Shown: positions 45,560 through 56,410 of the stretch, piece by piece
Numbering within the stretch: position 1 is the first letter of the stretch
How the letters are laid out: every line of letters begins with the position of its first letter
DNA from: Paroedura picta
Taxonomy: Eukaryota > Chordata > Lepidosauria > Squamata > Gekkonidae
Length of the DNA stretch: 64,000 nucleotides
Direction of reading: 5' to 3'
Assembly: GCF_049243985.1 (NCBI RefSeq)
Contig: NC_135379.1
Coordinates: 18,560,001-18,624,000, forward strand
Translations under genes and position numbers: made by a program
The notes under the pieces: model-generated
Told to the model about the DNA's origin: nothing
The model's input: only the letters and a program-made list of their open reading frames with translations
Databases searched by the model: none

Positions 45560-45564
45560 CCAAT
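45560..45564 (+). promoter_or_regulatory. ACBD7: CCAAT box of ACBD7
   Basis: CCAAT in the context GGCCCAATGAGAG, between the CRE and the TATA box, fits NF-Y. Confidence 0.6.
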
Positions 45565-45588
45565 GAGAGCCCTGCTGCTGCCGGGGCC

Positions 45589-45596
45589 TATAAAAG
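45589..45596 (+). promoter_or_regulatory. ACBD7: TATA box of ACBD7
   Basis: TATAAAAG lies 44 bp before the ATG. With the usual 25-30 bp spacing, transcription would start at about 45615-45625, leaving a very short 5' UTR. Confidence 0.7.
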
Positions 45597-45632
45597 GGGC
45601 TGCGAGGCGGCGGCGGCAATCTTCGCGCGGGC

Positions 45633-45644
45633 ATGGCTCTCCAG
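45633..45644 (+). CDS. ACBD7: ACBD7 coding exon 1
   Basis: This exon encodes only Met-Ala-Leu-Gln before the donor GTGAGA. Ending in phase 0 after four codons is typical of the ACBP family. Confidence 0.93.
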
Positions 45645-48600
45645 GTGAGAGGGCGGCGGTGCGCGGGCTGAGCGCTGAGGAGAGGGGCGGGAGTTCGGTG
45701 GAGTGGCTGCAGTGGGGGGTGGGATCCAGCCGAGCCTAGCCTCCCGCTCTTCTCCAGGGCAGGTGGCATTCCCCCTGTATCTGATTTAATAAGGGGGGTA
45801 TTTCTTTCCGCTGGCCACTTGGTGGTCGGGATGTGTCTTTGCGCGCGCGCGTTTGAAACCTGTGCAAAGGGATCCTGGAGGTGCCTCTTCTGCAGAAGGG
45901 TCGCTCCGCGGGTCTTGCGCCGATTCGTACGTTGTCCCTCCGGGACTCTCGAGAAGCCGCTGCAAGAGGGGCGGCGGGGCGAATGCGGGAAGGAGCTGCG
46001 CGGGGCTCCGGGGGCGCCGCTTGCTTTGCCTCTTGCGCCCCGTGCATAGGATCGCGCCCTTCAGGGGCTGCAGCGTGCCGGGGAAGTGCGGGGTCCGGCG
46101 CGAGGCGGCTGCTCCCCCGGTGTCCGCAGCAGTCCGATCTTCCACGAGCCGCACTGCGGTCGGGGATCTCTTTCTGGGGCCTGGGGTGGGGGCGCGTGGC
46201 GGGCGCTCGACCGCGCGCAGGAACGGGGCGAGCTGCAGTCCTTTGCTCCCGCCTGCAGCAATAGCGCCGCTGCGCCTATTTTGGGAAAGCGGGCAGCCTC
46301 TTTTCCCAGGAAGGCGAGTTGCTGCGCCTGGCCCCCTTGGCCGCCGGCCTCCTAAGGCAGGGGTCCTGCCTGCCTGCAAGCCCAGCCAAGTGCGCTCCCC
46401 AAATCTTTGCTGGGTCAGAGCTGTCCGGGTCGCGTGCATGGGACACCTGCAAGGGCCCCGGCGAGGTGCTTGGCAAAGCGGGGTGCCTCCTTGAGTCCTC
46501 CAGTTCTCCTTGGACAGTTGCCTGCCGGCGTCCACATTCTTGCCAACCTCAGCCTTTGCCCGCTCCTGTTGGCGTCAGCATCTGCAGGGAGAGGCTGGCA
46601 ACGAGAGAGCGCTGCGGGTGCTGAAGGCAGCAGCTGGCTTCTTTTAATCCCTCGGATGCGTTCAGGATACCGCCAGTCACTGCCTGGCTGCTGGACTCCA
46701 CAGCTGCCCATGCGGTGGTTGAATCCTCCACAGGGGGAATTGGAGATCCAAGCCTTTTGCCACCTGCACAAGTTCTTGTGGCTGTTTGTGGGGTGGTTGG
46801 CAGGGAGAGGGTCATAGTCAAGCCCAGCTGGACTCAAATTGAAATACGGCCATGAGCATTTCATCTGCGTTGAAAAGGATACAGCAGCATAATTATAGGA
46901 GGAAAACGGGGGTTAACGAAGAAGCAAATGGTACGGGAAACAAGTACAGAGATATCGGCAACTGTTCTGCCAGTTTGATCAACGAAGTTTGAAGCCTTCT
47001 TACAACTCAAGGGGCAGCCTTTGCTGTGTAGATTGGTGGAATAGATGCTGTTGCCCTTAAAAATACGCTGTATACCACTTTGAAGACGCTGTGCTTTAAA
47101 TAGTATACAATTTCCCTGTATGTCACAGCCCTTCAGGTACTTGAAAAACATAGTGGTATGTCCCTTCAGTCTTTTTTCCCCAGGTAAAAAATATATGTAT
47201 GTCTTCCCCCATTTTCCTCTCCAATGGGAACTCAAAGTGGCTTATAACATCTTGCCCCCCTTCTCCATGCATGCTTGCTGCTTTTAACCTTTTCCAGATG
47301 TTCCCCTGCACTGGGCTTCTTCTGCACTGCTGCATTCCAGAAATGACAATACAATGATGGGGCAATAGTGAAGTGCGTGGGATTTTTGGAAATTGTGGTA
47401 ATTAAAGGTTATGAGGGTTCTGCCTTATAGTTGATAGCAATATAGTTGTTGTTTTAGTGCCTGGGGAACGGGAGAACTAAAATCATGTAAGCAGCAGCAG
47501 CTCCAAGCCAAAGGAAAACTTTCTAGATCTCAAAACATCACCTATGAGGTTCTTTGCCAAGAGGGATAGTAAACTCCATAGAGTTTACTAGAAAGAGCCA
47601 CAAGGAAAAGGCTAGGGTCCAAAGAATATTGGAGCTAACTCTACATGGCCAAGGGACCTGTGGACTTGGTTATCTCAGACAGCCCTGCAGTAAATCACTT
47701 TTGAAGCCAGGAGAATTTACAGAATCAGTTCCTGATATGGAAACGAGAGCCTGCTGTTCAAGAAAACACTATCAGAAACCACCAGCCCTGGTTGTAGCCT
47801 TGGCTGTGCCTAGGGAAGCTCTCTGAGTCAGTGCTGCACATTTGTAATAAACTTTTCTAAAAATAGGTTTTAACCATTGCATACCAGCAGGATTGGGAAA
47901 ATGGCTGCCTTCTCTGGAAGAATATACTGAAATCTTCTGGTGTGGACCTCCTTGTCCGTCTAAAAATATTGTACAAAGTTCAATTATTATATATGTTAAA
48001 TTATTGATAATTATACTTTTCATTAAAAGTAGTGAAAACACGCTGAGCTGCAAGGAAGAGTAAGCGTCAAAAAACACAGCGCATTTGGCAAGGAGGAGTT
48101 AGCGTTAAGTTTAGTATCGTATCAGTGGGATCAACAAGAAATGGGGAGAAAAATGAGAGCATGAATGAGCCATGGCATTATGGTCACACATAGTGGGAAA
48201 AGAGGACGGTGGGTCCCAGACTGTAGAACAAGTCTGTACTCTGTCCTGAACAACAGTAGCCGATTGTTCCATTTCAATGCTGTATTGTGCTTGGCAGCCG
48301 AAGGGGACTTCTAATGGTGGACGGTTGGGTGTCTCTGTGTTACCATGAACAAGCTGGACGGAGCCTGGATCTGGACACTGGCCAGTTTGGAAAGCTTCAT
48401 ATTGAACTGGCAGATTATTGCTTGATGCTGTACATGCTGTCATTGAGTCATGAAGAAAGATCCTGTCTTTCTCGGTGTCTATGGGACCGTTTATGCACTG
48501 GAGGTTTCATGCTGGGATGGAGGCTGGAGTTTTAGTCATGGCTGGTTGCCCCACCTCTTCCTGCACCCACATGGGGGAGCATTTGGCCCGGTACACCTCA

Positions 48601-51217
48601 TCTGCCTCTGATTTGTGCTCCTGCATGGGAGCTGGGGCAGTGAAGTTCCCAGTGCATAATTGGTCTTGGTGTCTTTTTTTACTGTTGTTCTCCAAGTGCA
48701 GGATAATTTAATGCTTCTGCCACCCCCACCCCAGTCAACAATACTAAAAATATTAAGCAATGTTGATGTTTTCCACACACGGAGAGGTGTATTTATTTTT
48801 TACTTGTAGTCTACCTTTCTCACTGGAACTCAAAGTAGTTTACATGATATAAAACAATACAACCGCTAGGATGAAGAGAGATGATCAATAATGTAACATG
48901 ACTAGGGTTTCAGATATCTGAAATTGGATAACTTTATTTATTTATTTATTTTGACAGAGAGAGCAACTGATGAATACATGCTAACAGTATAGTCCTCGAT
49001 CCCATTCCCTATATCCCTCTAGACAGCCAGTTTGGTGTAGTGGTTAGGAGTGCGGACTTCTAATCTGGCCATGCTGGGTTCGATTCTGCACTCCCCCACA
49101 TTCAGCCAGCTGGGTGACCTTGGGCTCGCCACGGCACTGATAAAACTGTTCTGACTGAGCAGTGATATCAGGGCTCTCCCAGCCTCACCTACCTCACAGG
49201 GTGTCTGTTGTGGGGAAAGGAAAGGGAAGGCGACTGTAAGCCGCTTTGAGACTCCTTTGGGTAGAGAAAAGCGGCATATAAGAACCAACTCTTCTTCTTC
49301 TATCAAAACGACTTCCTGAGTCATTTTGTTATAATGCAGCCGACATAGTTGTCTTCAGACGAGGAAGTTTGGTTTCTGAGATAAGGACTTCAAGGTAGGG
49401 AACCCACCTAGGGATCTTCTTTATTGTTAACATGTGCCAAATAAGCTTTGGACTACAACTCATACTTCCTTGGAATCCAGCTGCCTCCATTACTTATTTA
49501 CTACTTTTAACAGTAAAAACCCAATGAGATTGAAGCCCTTGGGCCAGAAACCTGGCGTTGGACCATGGCTCATTCAGTCTGAGTGATTGCCCAGCCCATG
49601 GGGAGACAAAGAAGTCAATCTACATCTAGAAAGCCATGCACATGCTGAGTGAAGATAGGGGCAACTTGGAAAGCTTCTTTTTTAACTTGGTATTTTTAAG
49701 GAATGAGCGAAATATTTAAGGTAATAGGGAGAAGTGTCACTGTCTCTATTTTTCTCTTTAGGCTGACTTTGAAAGTGCGGCAGAAAACGTACGGCAGTTA
49801 AAGGCCAGGCCGAGCGACGATGAACTGAGGGTGCTCTATGGCCTATACAAACAGTCTACTGTGGGAGACATCAATATCGGTAGGTTTGTAGACACTCCTT
49901 TGGCTTTTGTTGAAATCACCATGTTTCTGAGAGCTCAGAGCCCATCTACACATTAGAAAGTCTTCCCATTCATTGGAGAACAACGCAAAGACCTTCTGTC
50001 GGAAGTGGGAATGGGAGTTTCTGCCTCTCCTCCCCCCCCTCCTGCCCAATTGTGACCAAAGCAGGCAGGGTGAAGAGTTTCAGCCTCTTTTCCCACTGCT
50101 GGTTTTGCACTTGCAACCCAGCCAGCGGAGCCACCAGTTGCTCCATCGTTTAAAATCATATGATTTGTTTAAAATCATATGGTTGTCTGTGTGCCCAGTC
50201 AACCTCCCCAGTAAGCAGACTCCTGGTTGAAGCAATCTCTTTATTGCAAGGATTGGTAAAACAGGTACATGATGCTCTTTGCCAAAATTAAAGTTAAGCA
50301 CAAGCCCATCTACCTATATGGCTGCTGCAAAGCCCACCTTTCAGGACCCCCTTTGGCACCAGAAAGCAGGTGCTATAGCTCTGCGTTCCCCCATGCAAGC
50401 TGCCCAAAGCAAAAGTGATAACATATACTGCCCAAAACTACCAAGAGTGTGGTCCCTGCCACCCAAGATCAAGATATAACCTAGAGGCACAGAGGAAGCT
50501 CTTTGGAAATTTACTGCAAGCCTTCTTGGGGTTGAAAAGTCAAAATTACAAAGTTCACAAGGCATTTCCCAGCTGCCCCTGTTCTTTGGTCAAGCACAGC
50601 TAAATGACAGCAAACAAATGACCAATAACACACAGGATAAACACAATGGATCAGAAAAACATCATGGCAAGAACATGTGACAAAGGATTTTATAGGGGTG
50701 CCAACTGCAGCTCTTCTAGGCACTTTGCAACATCTTGTTTCTCACAAAATCAGGACTGTAATGTAATCAGGACAAAAAATTCATCTTTTTGTATTGGCCG
50801 CTCCCTTGCCTTTTGTAACTTCCCTCATGGTTTTTTAGACTTTTATTACAGAACCGATTGTATATTGTTTTATATTGTGAATGCCATTATAGGTTTTGTA
50901 GTGTTGCAATCAGGACTATAATGTATAGACAAGCCTTCAGAGTTAACACAGAACTTGTACTCTTTCTTCTTCAGAATGTCCGGGAATGCTAGACTTGAAA
51001 GGCAAAGCCAAATGGGAAGCTTGGAACCTTAAGAAAGGTGTTTTTCTTAGACTTAGTATATAAACCTTATTCTGATTTAAATTGGTTTTTTTTATAGCAG
51101 GGCGACTAAAGAATTTTAAAAGCTGCATCTTCTTGCTTTACAGGTATGGCAAAGGAAGATGCCATGAAAGCTTACATTTCTAAAGCGAAGGAGCTGATAC
51201 AGAAATATGGAATGTAG
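45633..51217 (+). CDS. ACBD7: Acyl-CoA-binding domain-containing protein 7, 4 coding exons
   Basis: This small cytosolic protein is expected to bind long-chain acyl-CoA esters. Coding segments 45633-45644, 49762-49879, 50975-51037 and 51144-51217 total 267 nt, giving 88 aa, the same length as human ACBD7. All introns are GT-AG. The protein begins [19 protein letters not shown]. The family signature runs [15 protein letters not shown] (29-43) and [17 protein letters not shown] (49-65). Ligand-contact residues match the ACBP family: Tyr30, Lys34, Lys56 and Tyr75. The MALQ start and the position after RPP38 support ACBD7 over the paralogue DBI. The start has G at -3 and +4. No damage was seen. 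Confidence 0.97.
46301..48480. other. ACBD7 intron 1, proximal part
   Basis: No exon was seen. A short L2-like trace lies at about 47170-47250. The remaining sequence is unassigned. Confidence 0.4.
48481..48667 (+). mobile_element. Unassigned MITE-like repeat, copy 2
   Basis: The ends are ATGGGACCGTTTATGCACTGG read 5'-3' on the left (first 19 bases after AT) and CCCAGTGCATAATTGGTCTT on the right, imperfect inverted repeats. GGTGTCT flanks both sides, suggesting a 7-8 bp target duplication. It is the partner of 34977-35157. Confidence 0.75.
48668..49023. other. ACBD7 intron 1, short unassigned stretch
   Basis: An L2-type 3' trace on the minus strand (TGTAGTCTACCTTTCTCACT, AACTCAAAGTAGTTTACA) lies at about 48795-48870. 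Nothing else was recognised. Confidence 0.45.
49024..49300 (+). mobile_element. CORE-SINE, full length
   Basis: The tRNA-like head AGCCAGTTTGGTGTAGTGGT holds a box A, and GGGTTCGATTC is box B. The MIR-type core includes AGCTGGGTGACCTTGGGCTC and CTACCTCACAGGGTGTCTGT. The L2-like tail is GTAAGCCGCTTTGAGACTCC, GCGGCATATAAGAACC and CTTCTTCTTC. This is the reference copy for the others. Confidence 0.88.
49301..49761. other. ACBD7 intron 1, distal part
   Basis: No repeat or exon was recognised before the exon 2 acceptor. Confidence 0.4.
49762..49879 (+). CDS. ACBD7: ACBD7 coding exon 2
   Basis: This exon encodes [10 protein letters not shown] to VGDINI plus one base of Glu44. The acceptor is TCTCTTTAG and the donor GTAGGT. 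It holds helix 1 and helix 2 with the YKQ motif. Confidence 0.96.
49880..50974. other. ACBD7 intron 2
   Basis: GTTTAAAATCATATG is repeated in tandem at about 50148-50181. A stretch at about 50217-50660 may be an inserted element, but no family can be named. Confidence 0.35.
50975..51037 (+). CDS. ACBD7: ACBD7 coding exon 3
   Basis: This exon encodes [20 protein letters not shown] and K plus one base of Gly65. The acceptor is CTTCAG and the donor GTGTTT, which departs from the GTRAGT consensus. Confidence 0.94.
51144..51217 (+). CDS. ACBD7: ACBD7 coding exon 4
   Basis: This exon completes Gly65 and encodes [20 protein letters not shown], then YGM and a TAG stop. The acceptor is TTTACAG. It carries the last helix with Tyr75. 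Confidence 0.96.
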
Positions 51218-51370
51218 AATTCCTGCAATTGTGGAATTCCTACAATTATATTAACTCTTTAGTAGCTAACAAGTAGTTTGCAGGCAACAGCACTACTCAC
51301 TTCACAGCCAACATAACTTTATTGTCAGAAATTCAGCTCTACAAGTTGTATGCCGGCTGTATTGGTTTAC

Positions 51371-51376
51371 AATAAA
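51371..51376 (+). terminator. ACBD7: ACBD7 polyadenylation signal
   Basis: AATAAA lies 154 nt past the stop codon, followed by a T-rich stretch. A truncated SINE starts about 35 bp further on. Confidence 0.8.
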
Positions 51377-51411
51377 TTTTTATTTACTACTGGTTTTGGC
51401 ATTAAAATATA

Positions 51412-51517
51412 GAAGAAGAAAAGAGGAGTTGGTTCTTATATGCCGCTTTTCTCTACCTGAAGGAGGCTCAAAGCAGCTTACATTTGCCTTCCCTTTTCAC
51501 TACACCAAACTGGCTCT
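51412..51517 (-). mobile_element. CORE-SINE with a large internal deletion
   Basis: The tail (GAAAAGAGGAGTTGGTTCTT, GAAGGAGGCTCAAAGCAGCT) is joined directly to the head (CACTACACCAAACTGGCT). The core and most of the head are missing. Confidence 0.78.
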
Positions 51518-52056
51518 CTATTAAAAAATACAATTTTAATAGAATTTCACAGTTCAGGCTACTTAAAAATGGTCATGTTCCGTTTTGAAAGATGTGTTTA
51601 CGTAATTTTTTCTTACTGTGATGAAATAATTCATGTCTTTGAGAGTGCTGGTGACGTTTGGTTACTGATGTCACTGGTAAGTTTTCATCAACTCTTTCAG
51701 AGCGTCCTGGGTTTCTTTGTGGGCTGGGTGTGCTCACGAAGCTAGGTTATAGTTCCAAAGCTGAATGTTTGAAACTTTTTCTCAACAAGGATTCTGGGAG
51801 AGCTTTATTGAAACAGCTAGAGTTGTTCATAAGCAGGAAATAGCCCTAGTAGTCACAGATCAAAGGCAGAAGGGGGGGGGGGGTTGATCCCTGAGCTCAC
51901 TGGGTGGGGACACTGGCTGCAAGTTTCCCCTGCCACTTCCTCCCTTGAAGCCATAAAAGCTTATAAAGCCATGCATTAGGATATAGCTCATTGGCCTACC
52001 CTCACTTCTAATAAGGTACAATTCAAACTTTTAAAGAACGTATATTGCATTTAGAA
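51518..52056. other. Intergenic, nothing recognised
   Basis: No exon or nameable repeat downstream of ACBD7. Confidence 0.4.
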
Positions 52057-52422
52057 TACCCTTTCTCAACCTTTTTATCATTGAGAAACCCCTTATTCTT
52101 TCAGGCTTCGAGAAACCCCAGAATTTTATTGGGAAGCAGAGGTGTGTATACACCCACCTGGGGCCGTTCCCTGTCTCACCCCCTCCATGGCCCACCATTG
52201 GCCATTTGGGGAGGGGTGGGTAGATCAACATGACCATATATGGCCATCTCACATTTTAAATTTTTAACAAATGTGTATGTGTGTGTATATGTGTGTATGT
52301 ATATATATGTATGTATGTATGTATGTATATGTATACGTATATGTATATATCAATTAACGCCCACTCATTGAGGAAATCTAGGGCCATCAGGGTTTCATGA
52401 AAACCTGGTTGAGAAAGCCTGA
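52057..52422 (+). mobile_element. hAT-like MITE of the CTTTCTCAACC family, copy B
   Basis: The ends are CCCTTTCTCAACCTTTTTAT and GAAAACCTGGTTGAGAAAGC, inverted copies. The interior has TTCGAGAAACCCCAGAATTT and ATGACCATATATGGCCATC. A TATG microsatellite has expanded inside it at about 52270-52350. Confidence 0.75.
52270..52350. repeat. TATG/TATA microsatellite inside a MITE
   Basis: Runs of TGTATGTGTG, TATGTATG and ATATGTATA fill the interior of copy B. They are absent from copies A and C. Confidence 0.85.
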
Positions 52423-52518
52423 CCTAGAAGATGATCAGTGCTCTACTCCCACTAGCTTAAGTCAAGCATCAGTACAATTATGTCTCATCACTGATGGAAG
52501 AGTACATGGATACCAGCT

Positions 52519-52702
52519 AGGGCTGCCAACTTCCTAGAGAACAACATGTTCTGTCCCTTTAAAAGAGCCATAATGGCATTTCATTTACAAGGTGATGTTA
52601 TTTACCTTCCTGCCATGAAATACCTCAGCTGCCTATTTCCATGCATTAAACATCTTTGAAAAGGGCAGGAGATTTTTTTCCTGCAGGCATGTTGGCAACC
52701 CT
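52519..52702. mobile_element. MITE with AGGGCTGCCAAC / GTTGGCAACCCT ends
   Basis: The termini are 12-bp inverted repeats with one mismatch. The 184-bp interior has no ORF. The ends resemble those of the 43336 element, but the interior differs. Confidence 0.6.
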
Positions 52703-53783
52703 GCAACTGATAGTGGATGGTTGGTGGCCTGAGAGGGGTTTCACTTTGGGATGACCACATACGTTCTGAGAAAGTTCATCAACTGGTGAATAGGAATATG
52801 TTTTGGCTACCCAGCCGTCTTGTACAGCCTACCTGCACCTGGAACTCTCCCTGTGAAGAGACAGAAAGGGCATGTATTCTGCTGCTGAATTCAAGATAAA
52901 CGGTAATAAGGAAGAAAAGGCAAACAGCAAAGATAAAGACACTAACAGCAGAGGTGCAGACAGATTGTGTGACAAAAGACAAAAAAAGATATTCATTAAC
53001 TTCTTGAGGAGTCTTTGCTATATAAGTTAAGCACATCCCACTACTGAGGGTATATTGCACAAGTATGACACATGGTTTTTGGCATGTCCCCTTCACATGT
53101 AAGCACAAATTCTTAGCCAACTTCATCCTGAGAGCCTGACGAAAAGGCATGAAATTGTTTTCAGGTGTTGAGCTGACATCCTTGAAGCTAAGCCAAGAAT
53201 CAACCATGAACAAGTCGGGCAAGGTTTCATAATCTGTTAAGATCCGTGCGGCTGTGTGTATTCATGTCCTGGCTGCAGAGAATGAGCCACATGCAGGTTG
53301 AGAAGGTAATATTCTTAAGGGGGAGAAGTGTGAATGCGTCAAATCCATATATGGAGAAAAGTTCTCAAAGTAGGTTAATTTTCATTGAGTTATTTGTCTA
53401 CATGCAGGAATAAGACCTTTTAAAATCATATATTGGGGCTTCTTAAGGTACTAGAGAGCGCACAATGATGCCGATGGGCAAGAGATTCAGGATGGACAAA
53501 AGGAAGTACTTTATTTGTAATTTGGCACAATGTTAGTCTCCACGCTGAGCTGGAGGGTAGTCAACAGCAGTTTTTAAAAAGATAAGAGTAGAATTGAGAA
53601 ACTGCAGACTGGCTACCCTAATGTCTGTCCCAAGTTAATTAGTACATCTATATTAAGGATAAAAGTAAGCATACAGTGGAACAAAGTCTGCTGAGAGAAA
53701 ATTGGTTCTGTCCCCCCAATCTTTTTCAATTTTTTTTTAATCGACCTGTTATGGTTCTGGAAGAAGTTTATGAGTCCAGAGGA
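52703..53783. other. Intergenic with an unassigned open frame
   Basis: On the minus strand an open frame of 147 codons (53222-52779) contains a hydrophobic stretch (VSVFIFAVCLFFLITVYLEF). No family is recognised, and it has no visible promoter or splice context. Confidence 0.3.
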
Positions 53784-54120
53784 ACCTTCTCAACCTTTTT
53801 TATCCTTGAGAAACCCCTGAACCATTCTTCAGAAACTTCAGGTGTGGTGTGATTGTGCAGAATATGGTTGGAAAGCAGTGTACACACCCACCCATGTCCC
53901 CTCCCCTTCCCACCCCTTCCAGGCCTTTTATTGGCCATTTTGGGTGGGTGGGTTGACATGACCATATATGGTCATTTCACTATATAAATGTTTAGCAATT
54001 TTTTTAAAATATTAAAAACCAACTCCCACCCATTTAAGAAACTCTTCCAGGGCTGTCAAGAAACCCCAGGATTTCACGAAGCCCCTGCCCCCCCCCCCCC
54101 CCGAGTGAGAAAACCTGGTC
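53784..54120 (+). mobile_element. hAT-like MITE of the CTTTCTCAACC family, copy C
   Basis: Begins ACCTTCTCAACCTTTTTTAT, contains GACATGACCATATATGGTCA and ends near GAGTGAGAAAACCTGGTCTA. The right inverted repeat is decayed. Confidence 0.7.
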
Positions 54121-55939
54121 TATAGAGATTCCAGCTAGTCAGTAAAACAAAGTCATCATATGATGATGGTGACAGCCACCACAAACATCACGCAAAACAT
54201 TCTAAAAATGTAAAGCTAGTAAGATAAACATTTTGAAAAATTCAGCTGCCTAAAATGTGTGCCTGTCCTCTCAATAGTGTTGTGGTAGGCAGGAATTCTC
54301 CATAGCCATGAAATCCCAAAGAGGGCCAGCTGTGAATGCTCCACCCGTTTCTGTCTGTCTGGTTTTCCCAGGCATTTTGTTTGGATGTGTATATTGATGA
54401 CTAAGGCATTTGCAAGGCATTACTTCTGGGTGTTTGGTGGAGCTTAACAGGGAAGGAAGAGGGGATCAAAACTGGCTGTCATAATCTTTCATAATTATAT
54501 TACAGCAAGAGTCTTAAAGGGGATTAATCCGGGTGCGATTTTAGATGTCAAAGTGGCATAGCGACTCCTAATCTCACTCCTAACCTAACTCACCCCTCCA
54601 GTTTTATTTAAATTTCCCAAAGTGACTGGCACACAGGGCACAGAACCAATTTTGATGCCACTCTAAATTCTTCCCAGTTGCTAAGAGCAGGTTACAGCAC
54701 ATCTTGTTCTGGAAGCCTGTTAAAAGCCCTGTGATGTCTGCACTGAGTATATATAAAAGAATTGAGCTTCCCAGCTTTTATCTGATGCAAACAGAATAGA
54801 CGATGAAAGATTATTGTTTCTGGATTAAGCAGTTGAAAACCTGGTTTATAATGTCTCTGCTTCATTATCAGGCAGAGGGGATCCAAACAAACTGAAGTAG
54901 CAGGCTGGGTATTCTTTTCTGAAGAACAAAGGGTGCAAGTGAATCTGGTGGCGATTGGTAACCCAATTCCAAACCAGCAAGCCTTACCCCTTGGGAGTTC
55001 AGGTTTGTTTCACAAGCAATGTAACCGTAAAATATGCTTCACGTTTGAAATAACATCCCAATTTAGGTGTTTGTATTATATAATTCTGGTTTCCAGTAAT
55101 CTTTCCTACAACACCCATTGTGGAATATTATGCATTATGGGGAACTGTTCCATGGATATTTTCTGAAATCTAACCAACAGAGACTTGAATTGTTCCAGCC
55201 CTCTTCCTCTCCCTTTGTAGGGGGTTAGTGAAAGTCTGGATAGAAATTAGATGTGACTTGCACAACAAATACAACAGAACCATTCAGATGTCAAGGGCCT
55301 ACTGTATATCAATGCTAATGCCCCCGTTTAATAGCCAATTATTCTCTTTCCCTTGCCAAATATATTCAATGGCAGCCCTTTTACAGTGCCAGTACAACAT
55401 TACAGAGGAGTTACTGGAGTTGGTAACCAAATTATTATTTTTTGCTTCCACCATTCCAGTCCCCACACAGCCAAAATGAACAAGGCCCAAGTTACCAATC
55501 CTAACTTGTGCTTTGTGTATGTTGGAGACATATGATGATATATTTCCCTTTGAGGTGCAGATTCTAAACTGTGTACATTTTTCAGCCACAAAACATAAAA
55601 ATCAGAATGGATCAACCAAGCTTTTCCAGTCCTGAAAATTGGGCTGGACATCATGGTGACAGAAAAATAATCTTACTATTATTTTTACTTTCTACTTGAC
55701 ACAATGAGGATTCATTATTCCAAACTTTCTGCTGCTTTGTTTTAAACTAGTTGAAACCAGCCTTATAGATTAAACCTTGAACCTGGAAGAGATAGCTAAG
55801 ATGGAGAAAATAGCACATGCATAATGGTATTTTAATGCTTTATGAATATCATCTAACACACCTACTTTCTGGATAGCGATATGCAAGCACTACGTGTAAT
55901 TCTATGTTTAAGGCGGTCTGGAGAAGAGTAGTTGTAACT
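54121..55939. other. Intergenic, nothing recognised
   Basis: No exon or nameable repeat was seen. Confidence 0.4.
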
Positions 55940-56410
55940 CTGCCCCCTTGGGTGGATAGTAATATTACGTAGGTGCCTGAGGCTGTGCCACGGAATAAAA
56001 TAAGAGAGGCCACACTTTTCTTTGGGCTCCTAGAGGAGAGCCAGCTCCCCTTATGTTGCGATAAAGGCTGACCTTAACTGTTTCACCATAAACTCTGTGT
56101 CTTGAAGAAGAAGAGTTGGTTCTTATATGCCGCTTTTCCCTACCCGAAGGAGGCTCAAAGCGGCTTACAGTCGCCTTCCAATTCCTCTCCCCACAACAGA
56201 CACCCTGTGAGGTGGGTGAGGCTGAGAGAGCCCTGATATCACTGCTCGGTCAGAACTGTTTTCTCAGTGCCATGGCAAGCCCAAGGTCACCCAGCTGGCT
56301 GCATGTGGGGGAGCACAGAATCGAACTAGGCATGCCAGATTAGAAGTCCACACTCCTAACCACTACACCAGACTGGCTTAGACACAAGGATTTTTCCTAC
56401 AACAGAACCT
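55940..56410 (+). mobile_element. Possible LTR remnant split by a SINE
   Basis: The stretch ACGGAATAAAATAAGAGAGG followed by GTTGCGATAAAGGCTGACC and TTCACCATAAACTCTGTGTC resembles the promoter and polyadenylation part of a retroviral-type LTR. A CORE-SINE at 56104-56378 sits in it. No internal genes or second LTR were found. It is a broken fossil of uncertain family and the call is tentative. Confidence 0.3.
56104..56378 (-). mobile_element. CORE-SINE, full length
   Basis: The plus strand runs from GAAGAAGAAGAGTTGGTTCT through CACAACAGACACCCTGTGAG and AAGGTCACCCAGCTGGCTGC to ACTACACCAGACTGGCT, the full reverse of the 49024 copy. Confidence 0.88.

Larger units (their letters stand above)
45330..46300 (+). 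promoter_or_regulatory. ACBD7: CpG-island promoter of ACBD7
   Basis: A CpG-dense block surrounds ACBD7 exon 1 and extends some 650 bp into intron 1. It contains the CRE, CCAAT and TATA elements annotated separately. Confidence 0.8.

Noticed and set aside
45736-46864. Open frames of 100-249 codons next to ACBD7 exon 1
   Set aside because: They lie in CpG-rich intron 1 on both strands, without domains or splice support.
49024-49095. Second tRNA-like sequence with box B GGTTCGATTC
   Set aside because: It is the head of the CORE-SINE, found again at 39143, 40538 and 56104.
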